8,168 bases of DNA from UBA668 sp041178405 (GTDB taxonomy: Bacteria > Actinomycetota > Acidimicrobiia > Acidimicrobiales > Ilumatobacteraceae). Below are positions 1 through 5,983 of this stretch, piece by piece (the first letter of the stretch is position 1; every line of letters starts with the position of its first letter). The translations under genes and the position numbers were made by a program. The stretch spans positions 1-8,168 of the forward strand of contig JBEGVK010000119.1 in the NCBI GenBank assembly GCA_041178405.1. The letters run 5' to 3'. The notes beneath the pieces are model-generated. The model ran no database searches. It was not told where the DNA came from and saw only the letters and a program-made list of their open reading frames with translations.

Positions 1-420
1 GGCATCGACGACGTCCCCATCATCGAGGCGTACATCCAGGCACTGCTCGTCTACTACCGGGCGATCACTGTGAACCCAATGGAACTCGACAGCCCGGAGT
101 GGTCGAGGTGGTACACCGACGGCGGCGCGGCGATCCTCGTAGGACTGACGAAACGCCGCGATCGCGGCGAGTACGCCGACCTGGCCGACGGAGTCGTGCT
201 CCGGCCCCTGGTTGCGGGCGACGAGCGAAGTGCCACCACGGCACTCGTGATGGATTGCACGCTCGATGGCAGCGTCTATTTCAACCCGGACGGCTCACTT
301 GCGGAGGGCTCTCGATGGGGTGTCGGCACGTACGGACTCGGAATGCGCATGGAAGTGGTCGACGGCGAGTGGGTCGTGCGACAGGTTGGTCCAGCGGAGC
401 AGGCATGTATCGGCATGTAG
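1..420 (+). CDS. Unknown protein, C-terminal part, possible NTF2-like fold (5' partial)
   Basis: The frame is open from the first base of the window, so the gene starts upstream; the visible part is 139 residues ending at TAG 418-420. A GTG at 70 lies inside this open frame but is unlikely to be the real start, because the preceding residues (IIEAYIQALLVYYRAIT) look like a continuous amphipathic helix. The layout is an N-terminal helix with YY and W residues, then a beta-rich half with the segments ALVMDCTLDGSVYF, GVGTYGLGMRMEVVDGEW and VVRQVGPAEQAC. This is the pattern of small NTF2/SnoaL-like domains found in many actinobacterial lipoproteins; any signal peptide or lipobox would lie outside the window. 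The fold is inferred from pattern only and no function can be given. Its end overlaps the next gene by 16 nt, which suggests co-transcription. Confidence 0.72.
   Translation, partial: GIDDVPIIEAYIQALLVYYRAITVNPMELDSPEWSRWYTDGGAAILVGLTKRRDRGEYADLADGVVLRPLVAGDERSATTALVMDCTLDGSVYFNPDGSLAEGSRWGVGTYGLGMRMEVVDGEWVVRQVGPAEQACIGM
394..404 (+). promoter_or_regulatory. Ribosome binding site that fixes the start of the secreted-protein gene
   Basis: GGAG at 396-399 lies 5 nt before the ATG at 405, inside the end of the upstream gene. It supports ATG 405 over earlier in-frame starts from position 99 onward, which would lack a signal peptide. Confidence 0.55.
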
Positions 421-1418
421 CCGCAGCGCTTGTCGCATCGCTGCTCGTCGGGGGCCAGGTGCACGCGATCAACGGTGGCCCCGTAGAGGACGGGCAGCCG
501 CCGATCTACGTGAATGGGGCGCGGGTGGTCGACATCCGCGATACCGATGGCGGTATCACGAGGCACTACTCCATTCCCTCGAGTTCGGTGTTCCGTACCG
601 AGGGCGGCGGCGGTGCGTGCTCGTTCGTTGCCACTGGCAGCGGCACCACGTCGAGCGGCGAGCGCTACGTCGCTGGCCAGATCGTCTACAGCGAGCGGTG
701 GATCTTCATCGAGGGCACGCTGCCGTCATTCGGCGAGCCCACCCCCGAGGATCCCATGTCGTCGGGGCCGCTCGCTGACGCCGTCCGCCACTTCCTCATC
801 TTCTGCGACACCGTGTACCACTTCCTCGGTGCGATCGATGTCGATGCCGACGACCCGATGATCGATCCGCGTCAGCAACTCGACACCATGTACAACGCGC
901 TGCGGCTGACTCGTCCGGTGGTGTTCGAGAATCCGGTGGTCGCCCGCTGGGGCGGGCTCATCACCAGGTATCCGTCGTGGCTCGCCGTGCTGCCGCCAGC
1001 GTGGCGGGCGCAGCGGTCGACCGCCGTCGAGTGGCGTGGCTGGACGATGTACCTGCTGGCTCGGCCGGTGGCGCTCGACTTCGGACTGTCGTTCCAGCCC
1101 GATCCCGACCGGCCGTCGACGCCCTATCTCGTGTCGGTGCCATGCCTGGCCCGCAATGAGGTGCCGCTGCTCGATGGCCGGTCGGTGCCCGCCATGCCAG
1201 ACCTGCCGGAACTTGCCCGGCCGGGCGTGAACGGCCCGTGCATGTTCACCCCGCCCGGGCCGGGTGTGGTGTACGTGCAGGCCAGGATCACCTTCGAGAT
1301 CACGTTCTGGGCGAACGCCTACACGGAGGCACAGCCCGACTACGCGTTCACCAGCCTGCTCACCCGCTTCGACGCAGGTGAACTCTCTGCGGTGAACGTG
1401 ATAGACCCGTTGCCGTGA
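405..1418 (+). CDS. Unknown Sec-secreted protein, 337 residues
   Basis: The frame is open further upstream, but ATG 405 is chosen because it has a Shine-Dalgarno sequence and yields a signal peptide. That peptide has a short basic start (MYRH), a hydrophobic core (VAAALVASLLVGG) and a likely signal peptidase I site after QVHA. There is no lipobox cysteine, so the mature protein should be exported and soluble or wall-associated. It is rich in aromatic and proline residues and has four cysteines (in GACSF, IFCDT, VPCLA and GPCMF), which could form two disulfides outside the cell. There is no second membrane segment. I recognise no family; it resembles the lineage-specific secreted hypothetical proteins common in Acidimicrobiia. 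It overlaps the upstream gene by 16 nt and the Mo-oxidoreductase gene by 4 nt (GTGA, 1415-1418), so it is probably translated from the same mRNA as both. Confidence 0.8.
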   Translation: MYRHVAAALVASLLVGGQVHAINGGPVEDGQPPIYVNGARVVDIRDTDGGITRHYSIPSSSVFRTEGGGGACSFVATGSGTTSSGERYVAGQIVYSERWIFIEGTLPSFGEPTPEDPMSSGPLADAVRHFLIFCDTVYHFLGAIDVDADDPMIDPRQQLDTMYNALRLTRPVVFENPVVARWGGLITRYPSWLAVLPPAWRAQRSTAVEWRGWTMYLLARPVALDFGLSFQPDPDRPSTPYLVSVPCLARNEVPLLDGRSVPAMPDLPELARPGVNGPCMFTPPGPGVVYVQARITFEITFWANAYTEAQPDYAFTSLLTRFDAGELSAVNVIDPLP

Positions 1419-3382
1419 CGGCTGTTCTCAGGGGGCGCGGCACCGACAAAGGCGAGCGCGTCGTGCACACGGCGTGCACGCTCGACTGCCCCGATGGCTG
1501 CTCGCTCAGCGTCACCGTGCACGACGGGCGGATCGTGCGGGTCGATGCGTCGGCCGACAACCCGTACACCGACGGCTGGATCTGCGCAAAGGTGAAGAAG
1601 TACGCCCAGCGCGTGTACGCACCCGAGCGCGTGATGACACCACTGGTGCGCACCGGGCCGAAGGGTGCCGGCGAATTCCGCCCGATTTCTTGGGACGACG
1701 CCATCGCCCTCGTGGTCGGTCGCATGCGCGATGCGATCAACCGCCGCGGCGCCAACTCGATCGCAGCGTTCACCTACAACTCGTCGTCGCCTGCAGTCGA
1801 GTCGGCCAGCATGTCGGAGGCGTTCTTCGCTGCGATCCGCGCCACGGTTGTCGAGCACACCATCTGCGCGGCCACCAACGCTGCGGCCTGGGAGAGCGTG
1901 TTCGGGTCGATGAACTCGGCCGACCCCCGCGACGTGGTGCACAGCGACCTCGTGGTGGTGTGGGGAGCCAACCCCACGGTGAGCAACACCCACTTCGCAC
2001 CGCTCGTGCAGCAGGCAGCAGCGCGCGGCGCTCGGGTGGTGGTGGTCGATCCTCGCCGCACTGCGATGGCGGTCCGTGCCGACCTGCACCTCGCAGTGCG
2101 TCCAGGCACCGACGTGGTGCTGGCGCTCGCCATCGCCAATCGCTGGCAGCAGCGCGGCAGCATCGACAGCGAGTTCGTGCAACGACACGCGACAGGCGCT
2201 GACGAGTTGCTCGCCGCCGCCGCCGAGTGGACACTCGAGCGTGCCGCCGATGTGTGCGGCATCGATGTGGCCGACATCGAGGTGCTCGCCGACTGGTGGG
2301 CATCGACGCCGCTCACCCTGCTGCGCTACGGGTGGGGGCAGGAGCGCAACGCCAACGGGGGCGCAGCGTGCCGCGCCATGCTCGCCCTGCCGGTGCTTGC
2401 CGGCACGATGGGACGCCGCGGCAACGGCGTGCTCGGCGCCGTGCGCACTCGCGCAGTGTCGGCGGAGCGCCGCTGGCCGGCAGAGTCCATCGGCATCACC
2501 GGTCGCCGCAGCGTGGCCCTGCATCAGGTGGGCCGGTGGCTGGCACCAGGCGCAACTGATCCGACCGAGGTCGTCTTCGTGCAGGGCGCCAATCCCGTGG
2601 TGATGTGCCCCGACACGAATGCTGTCGTGCGGGCGTTCTCGCGCGACGACATCTTCACCGTCGTGCACGAGCAGGTGCTCACCGACACCTGCCGCTATGC
2701 CGACGTCATCCTGCCCGCCACCACGTCGTTCGAGATCGATGATCTCGCCACGGGCTACGGCTCGACGGTGGTGCAGCCCGTACGGGCAGCAATATCGCGG
2801 GTCGGCGAGTCGCGCAGCAACGACGAGGTAGGCCTGCTGATGGCGAGGGCGATGGGATTCGACTGGTCGCCGCCACCGGCACAGGCCGCGATCGACGATC
2901 CGGGACCGCGCGAGGTGGTGCTGCCCACGCTGCAGACCGTCGACACCACACCCGGCGCCGACCGCGACCACAGGGCGCGCCTTGTCGACCCGCAGTTCGG
3001 CGTGCCGCGCTACGAGCCGGTGACCCGTCCCGACGGCTATCCGCTCACGCTCATCACGCCGGCCTCGCCGAAGCTGGTGAACTCGATGTTCGGCGAGTTC
3101 CAGGACGTGTCGCACGGCGTGCAACTGCATCCCACCGATGCGGCGGCGCGCCATCTCGTCGACGGCCAGCACGTGGTGGTGCGAAGCCCGCTGGGCAGCG
3201 TCGCAGTGCCGCTCGAGGTGCGCGACGACACGCGGCCCGGCGTTGCCGTGATGGCAAAGGGAGTGTGGCTGCGCCACCATCCCGAAGGTGTCGGCGTCAA
3301 TGCGCTGTGCCCCGACACCGGAGACGAACTCGTGAACGGCGCCTGCTTCAACGACACCTTTATCGAGGTCGGACCGGCGTGA
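1415..3382 (+). CDS. Molybdopterin (Mo-bis-PGD) [4Fe-4S] oxidoreductase, cytoplasmic, single subunit
   Basis: This is a 655-residue member of the DMSO reductase/formate dehydrogenase superfamily. The N-terminal Fe4S4 motif is C21-x3-C25-x3-C29-x27-C57 (ACTLDCPDGCSL, then WICAKV). The molybdopterin domain follows to about residue 480, with typical segments DLVVVWGANP, VVVVDPRR, FVQGANPVVMCPDT and YADVILPATTSFE. The C-terminal dinucleotide-binding domain spans about 541-655 (LTLITPASPKLVNSMF, then NALCPDT and NGACFNDTF). C151 lies 13 residues before a conserved Gly (TICAATNAAAWESVFG), the same spacing as Sec140 in E. coli formate dehydrogenase H. It is therefore the likely Mo (or W) ligand. There is no twin-arginine signal, no membrane anchor and no adjacent ferredoxin or quinol subunit, so it probably acts in the cytosol with an unlinked partner. 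The substrate cannot be told. Start GTG 1415 gives a 4-nt overlap; GTG 1463, preceded by AAAGG at 1448-1452, is a possible alternative that keeps all cysteines. Confidence 0.93.
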   Translation: MTAVLRGRGTDKGERVVHTACTLDCPDGCSLSVTVHDGRIVRVDASADNPYTDGWICAKVKKYAQRVYAPERVMTPLVRTGPKGAGEFRPISWDDAIALVVGRMRDAINRRGANSIAAFTYNSSSPAVESASMSEAFFAAIRATVVEHTICAATNAAAWESVFGSMNSADPRDVVHSDLVVVWGANPTVSNTHFAPLVQQAAARGARVVVVDPRRTAMAVRADLHLAVRPGTDVVLALAIANRWQQRGSIDSEFVQRHATGADELLAAAAEWTLERAADVCGIDVADIEVLADWWASTPLTLLRYGWGQERNANGGAACRAMLALPVLAGTMGRRGNGVLGAVRTRAVSAERRWPAESIGITGRRSVALHQVGRWLAPGATDPTEVVFVQGANPVVMCPDTNAVVRAFSRDDIFTVVHEQVLTDTCRYADVILPATTSFEIDDLATGYGSTVVQPVRAAISRVGESRSNDEVGLLMARAMGFDWSPPPAQAAIDDPGPREVVLPTLQTVDTTPGADRDHRARLVDPQFGVPRYEPVTRPDGYPLTLITPASPKLVNSMFGEFQDVSHGVQLHPTDAAARHLVDGQHVVVRSPLGSVAVPLEVRDDTRPGVAVMAKGVWLRHHPEGVGVNALCPDTGDELVNGACFNDTFIEVGPA

Positions 3383-4056
3383 GCCCGGCCCGCCAGCGGC
3401 CCGACTACATCGTCGTCAGTCCGGCCGACTTTGCCGCACTGCCCGGTCTCGACGACTGGCGATACATCACGTCGTCGATCGCCGCCACGTTCCACGCAGC
3501 CTCGTTCTCGGATGCAGCGTCGCTCGTGCAGGACATCGCTGCCGCCGCCGATGCAGCCGACCACCATCCCGACATCGACCTGCGCTACCCGGGCGTGGTG
3601 CGCGTGCGACTCACCACCCACGACGTGCGCAGCGTGACGGTGCACGACGTCGGGCTGGCAAGTGTGATCTCGTCGCTCGCCGCCGCTGCCGGCGCGCATG
3701 CCTCGCCCACGACGGCTCAGGCGGTCGAGGTTGCCGTCGATGCCGTCGATGCGAGTCGAATCCTGCCGTTCTGGAAGGCGGTACTCGACTACGTCGAACG
3801 CAACGGTCGTCTCGAGGATCCCCGTGGAGTGGGTCCGTCGCTCTGGTTTCAGGAGATGGATCCGCCGCGGGCCGAGCGAAGCCGCACCCATATCGATGTG
3901 TACGTGTCAGACGATGAGGCACCCGAGCGGCTCGCCGCTGCGCTGGCAGCCGGTGGCCGCCTGCTCACCGACGCCTTTGCGCCGTCGTGGTGGGTACTTG
4001 CCGATGTCGAGGGCAATGAGGCGTGCATCTGCACCTGGCAGGGTGAGTTCGAGTAG
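3379..4056 (+). CDS. Pterin-4a-carbinolamine dehydratase-like domain fused to glyoxalase/VOC domain
   Basis: The product has 225 residues and two domains. Residues about 8-100 are PCD-like: W27, the helix ITSSIAATFHAASFSDAASLV, then D58-x3-H62-H63-P64, Y70, and LTTHD with H81, then D90. These match the active-site histidines and the C-terminal Asp of the pterin-4a-carbinolamine dehydratase family (COG2154), which dehydrates 4a-hydroxytetrahydropterins. The spacing from Y70 to H81 seems one residue longer than usual. Residues about 108-225 are a glyoxalase/bleomycin-resistance-like half (VEVAVDAVDASRILPFWKAVLDY, LWFQEMDPPR, THIDVYVSDD, then a C-terminal WVLADVEGNEACICTW). GTG 3379 is chosen because it overlaps the oxidoreductase stop by 4 nt and has GAGG at 3365-3368. 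The frame extends upstream, but that part lies wholly inside the oxidoreductase gene. No phenylalanine hydroxylase is nearby, so a role beside the Mo enzyme, possibly in molybdopterin metabolism or repair, is my inference. Confidence 0.85.
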   Translation: MSPARQRPDYIVVSPADFAALPGLDDWRYITSSIAATFHAASFSDAASLVQDIAAAADAADHHPDIDLRYPGVVRVRLTTHDVRSVTVHDVGLASVISSLAAAAGAHASPTTAQAVEVAVDAVDASRILPFWKAVLDYVERNGRLEDPRGVGPSLWFQEMDPPRAERSRTHIDVYVSDDEAPERLAAALAAGGRLLTDAFAPSWWVLADVEGNEACICTWQGEFE

Positions 4057-4127
4057 CGACCGACGTGCGTGCCATTGCGACCGATGGCGCGTATGCGACC
4101 GGTCGCCAACAGCACGAAGCGGCCGTC
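4057..4127. terminator. Convergent intergenic gap with short hairpins, possible bidirectional terminator
   Basis: This 71-bp gap separates the ends of two converging transcription units. It contains three copies of GCGACCG (4056-4062, 4077-4083, 4095-4101), the last being part of a perfect 12-bp palindrome GCGACCGGTCGC at 4095-4106. An 8-bp stem with one G-U pair can form between 4068-4075 and 4084-4091 around an 8-nt loop. There is no T-run on either side, so an intrinsic terminator is only weakly supported. Confidence 0.3.
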
Positions 4128-4664
4128 CTACAGCCCGTCGGTCGATCGGAGACGTGCGACGCGATCGTCGCCTGGAATCAGCTGCTCGAGTCGTGATGCG
4201 GCAAGAGCGACATCGAGTGCTCCGGCGTCGGCCATCGTGGCGATGTCGACCCAATGCTGTGGCCGATCGAAGAGCGCCTTGAACACGGCGAGATCCTCGG
4301 GGCACAGCACGCGGATCGTCGTCCCGGCAAACGGCACGACTCGACAGCGCTGCGCGACATCGTCGTGAAATGCATCGGCGGCGAAGAACACATCGACTGG
4401 GGTGCCGTCCCAGTACAGCCGTACCTGGTCGTCGCGATGCGCTGCAGCGATGTCGGCCGCAGTGTGTCGGACGCCGGCAGGCAGTGATCGAAAGACGGCG
4501 TCGGCCGACTCGGCCGGTACGAAGACGTTGACGTCGATGTCGCGTGTGCCTCTCGGCTCACGTGTCGCGTAGGCGAGCGCGATCGCGCCGCCGAAGGCCC
4601 ACGAGACAGCGCGATCGTCGAGGGCCGTGGCGATGGCGGCGACCTGTTCGACGAGTGAGGTCAT
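4128..4664 (-). CDS. Small nucleotidyltransferase (pol-beta/AbiEii-like), putative toxin of an HTH-NTase pair
   Basis: The product has 178 residues. The nucleotidyltransferase signature is complete: G25-G26 in AFGGAIALAYATR, then T40-R-D42-I-D44 (the metal-binding D-x-D), then the third carboxylate D91 in TPVDVFF. A later segment, PEDLAVFKALFDRPQHWVDI, with K129 and D140, resembles the conserved Lys/Asp motif of AbiEii/MenT-type enzymes. These residues support an active nucleotide-transfer enzyme acting on an unknown RNA, protein or small-molecule target. ATG 4664 is preferred over the longer frame up to 4745, because it overlaps the stop of the HTH gene by 4 nt (ATGA) and the extension is a low-complexity Arg/Pro shadow. 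It lacks its own Shine-Dalgarno, consistent with translational coupling to the HTH gene. The alternative is a housekeeping or antibiotic-type nucleotidyltransferase, but the pairing argues for a toxin-antitoxin or defence module. Confidence 0.8.
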   Translation of the reverse strand: MTSLVEQVAAIATALDDRAVSWAFGGAIALAYATREPRGTRDIDVNVFVPAESADAVFRSLPAGVRHTAADIAAAHRDDQVRLYWDGTPVDVFFAADAFHDDVAQRCRVVPFAGTTIRVLCPEDLAVFKALFDRPQHWVDIATMADAGALDVALAASRLEQLIPGDDRVARLRSTDGL

Positions 4665-4948
4665 CGGCGGGCCGTGGCGAGCGGACGCGGGCGATGGGGG
4701 AGCGCAGCGGCGAGGGCGAGCACCTGCTCGAGGTCGCGTCCGCACGCCACGGGATCGGGCAGGGCGACGAGGTCGATGCGGTAGCCGAGTGCCTCGATGA
4801 TGCGGGCGGCGGTGTCGAGGGCCGGTGTGCGTCGGCCCCGCTCATAGGCGCTCAGCACCGACGTGGGGATGTCGACGATGGCCGAGAGCTGCGATTGCGT
4901 CCATCCGCGCAGGAGGCGGAGCGAGCGAAGCGTGCCGCCGTCGATCAT
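4661..4948 (-). CDS. XRE-family helix-turn-helix regulator, putative antitoxin/autorepressor
   Basis: The product has 95 residues. The HTH_XRE domain occupies about residues 6-60: LRSLRLLRGWTQSQLSAIVD (helices 1-2), IPTSVLSAYERGRRTPALDT (recognition helix and the conserved YERGRRTP turn), then AARIIEALGY. The C-terminal tail (DPVACGRDLEQVLALAAALPHRPRP) resembles the conserved tail I recall from many actinobacterial HTH proteins encoded just before a nucleotidyltransferase; it may contact that partner. ATG 4948 is chosen over GTG 4954, because a -10 element ends 6 nt before the ATG, so transcription would begin at the ATG itself, and GTG 4954 lies between the -10 and that start site. The gene overlaps the nucleotidyltransferase gene by 4 nt. 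Its promoter sits in a 30-bp palindrome, so negative autoregulation is likely. Confidence 0.87.
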   Translation of the reverse strand: MIDGGTLRSLRLLRGWTQSQLSAIVDIPTSVLSAYERGRRTPALDTAARIIEALGYRIDLVALPDPVACGRDLEQVLALAAALPHRPRPLATARR

Positions 4949-4950
4949 GC

Positions 4951-4980
4951 GCACAACTTAGCGGATCCGCGAAGTTGTGC
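4951..4980. repeat. 30-bp near-perfect palindrome, probable operator of the XRE regulator
   Basis: The outer arms GCACAACTT (4951-4959) and AAGTTGTGC (4972-4980) are exact reverse complements. The centre, 4961-4970, is itself the perfect palindrome GCGGATCCGC. Only the pair 4960/4971 (A against G) breaks symmetry. It begins 3 nt upstream of the start codon of the HTH gene and covers its promoter, as expected for a dimer-bound repressor site. The two symmetry levels could fit two dimers or one large site. Confidence 0.8.
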
Positions 4981-4982
4981 AA
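4955..4982 (-). promoter_or_regulatory. Promoter of the XRE-nucleotidyltransferase operon, leaderless
   Basis: Read on the - strand, TTGCAC (4982-4977) could be a -35 element and TAAGTT (4960-4955) a -10 element, with a 16-nt spacer. Six nucleotides then separate the -10 from ATG 4948, so the transcript would start at the initiation codon. The -10 fits the actinobacterial TAnnnT pattern; the -35 is a partial match. Both elements overlap the palindrome at 4951-4980. Confidence 0.5.
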
Positions 4983-5014
4983 CGTGGCGAGGGTGAGGCC
5001 GGGCGGTATGTGCC

Positions 5015-5034
5015 CCTCGGCTCACCTACCGAGG
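5015..5034 (-). terminator. Possible hairpin terminator after the arfB operon
   Basis: CCTCGG (5015-5020) and CCGAGG (5029-5034) form a 6-bp stem with an 8-nt loop, starting 1 nt past the stop codon of the gene ending at 5036. It is well placed to end the - strand operon before the HTH promoter, but it has no U-tract. Confidence 0.33.
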
Positions 5035-5035
5035 C

Positions 5036-5983
5036 TCAACCGACACCGAGGGTCCAGCCCTCCTCGGCGACGATGTGGGCGCGGTCGAGATCGTCGCCGT
5101 CGCCCGGCTCGAACCACGCCGCCAGCGATCCGGCGCCCTGCTCGGCGGCGAGCAGGTGGGCGAGCGCGCTCACCTGGCGGGCGTCCTTCACCGGATACGG
5201 CTCGGCGTCGATGACCGACCGGTCGAGCGAACTGGGCCACACCTCGGCGATCACGATGTCGGGTTGCGATGGAAGGCAGAGGCCGGTCTCGAACGGCCAT
5301 ACAGCACATCGCCTCTCGAGCAGCGGGTGTGTGCGCACCTGGTGCATCACGGGAATGGCAGTGAGCGACTGGCTGCCCACCGATCCGACACCCAGCAGCT
5401 GCCAGATCGAGAACGGACGATGCCCGTCGCGCGCCAGCCGTTGCTCGGCGGCGCGCAGTTCGGGCAGGTGCGACGCCGTGCGCACCGGCTTGGTGCGGCT
5501 GAGGTGTGGCCCGGCGCTCGACGCTGGCGCGCCCCAGAAGTGATTGACGCCGAGTCGCCGGTTCAGCGCAGCGGCAACATGCCATCGGTTGTTGCGATTG
5601 CGATGATCGTCGTCGATCTCGGCAGCGAGGTGCTGCCACGTCGACAGCCAGGGCGGTGTCGAGCCGTCATCGAGACCGGCACGCGCTGCGAACCCGGCGG
5701 GGTAGCCCAGTGAGACATCGATGCCGACCAGCGTGCGCGTGCCGTGCGGGGTGGCAGCGAGCACCTCGACGAGGTGATCTCGTGCGGCGGCACGGGTGGA
5801 GTGGTTGATGGGCTCGCCGTCGCCGGTGCGCGTGTCGAGCATGATCGTCCAGATCGAGTCGACTCCCGTGACGGGCGAACTGGCTGCGCTCCAGTCGATG
5901 ATGACGACGTAGTCGAATGTCGGCCTGAACGGGGTGCCCGCTGGAATGGGCACCGGAGTCGCATCGTTGGCCGCGCCGCTCAT
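5036..5983 (-). CDS. Uncharacterised protein with DUF429/RNase H-fold-like acidic motifs
   Basis: The product has 315 residues. The start ATG 5983 overlaps the arfB stop by 4 nt (ATGA). The frame runs open to 6619, but that extension is the antisense or shadow frame of arfB and is rejected. Conserved-looking segments in order: FDYVVIIDWSAASSP with D30, VDSIWTIML, RTLVGIDVSLGYP with D89, a region rich in W and H, PELRAAEQRLARDG, SIWQLLGVGSVGSQSL, IVIAEVWPSSL with Glu, and YPVKDARQVSALAHLLA with Asp. A beta strand ending in Asp, a second IDxxLG(Y/W)P motif, an E(V/I)xPS motif and a late KD in a helix is the layout of DUF429-type proteins, which are predicted to have an RNase H fold. From memory, relatives starting FDxxxxVDWSA are annotated as molybdopterin guanine dinucleotide synthesis proteins in some alphaproteobacteria; that label is unproven. 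Function is unknown. Confidence 0.82.
   Translation of the reverse strand: MSGAANDATPVPIPAGTPFRPTFDYVVIIDWSAASSPVTGVDSIWTIMLDTRTGDGEPINHSTRAAARDHLVEVLAATPHGTRTLVGIDVSLGYPAGFAARAGLDDGSTPPWLSTWQHLAAEIDDDHRNRNNRWHVAAALNRRLGVNHFWGAPASSAGPHLSRTKPVRTASHLPELRAAEQRLARDGHRPFSIWQLLGVGSVGSQSLTAIPVMHQVRTHPLLERRCAVWPFETGLCLPSQPDIVIAEVWPSSLDRSVIDAEPYPVKDARQVSALAHLLAAEQGAGSLAAWFEPGDGDDLDRAHIVAEEGWTLGVG

Noticed and set aside
99..404. N-terminal extension of the secreted-protein frame
   Set aside because: It overlaps the real upstream gene, is Arg-rich shadow sequence, and would bury the clear signal peptide that starts at 405.
1340..3280. A 646-codon open frame on the - strand
   Set aside because: It is antisense to the Mo oxidoreductase, whose motifs are unambiguous; its translation is rich in His, Arg and Ala with no family signature, as expected from GC-rich codon bias.
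3265..3378. N-terminal extension of the PCD-VOC frame
   Set aside because: It lies inside the conserved C-terminus of the Mo oxidoreductase and its Arg/Cys-rich translation does not resemble the PCD family.
3037..3891. A 284-codon open frame on the - strand
   Set aside because: It runs antisense to the ends of the Mo oxidoreductase and most of the PCD-VOC gene and shows no recognisable domain.
4665..4745. Longer start for the nucleotidyltransferase
   Set aside because: The added residues are an Arg/Pro-rich shadow of the HTH gene's 3' end; ATG 4664 gives the coupled overlap.
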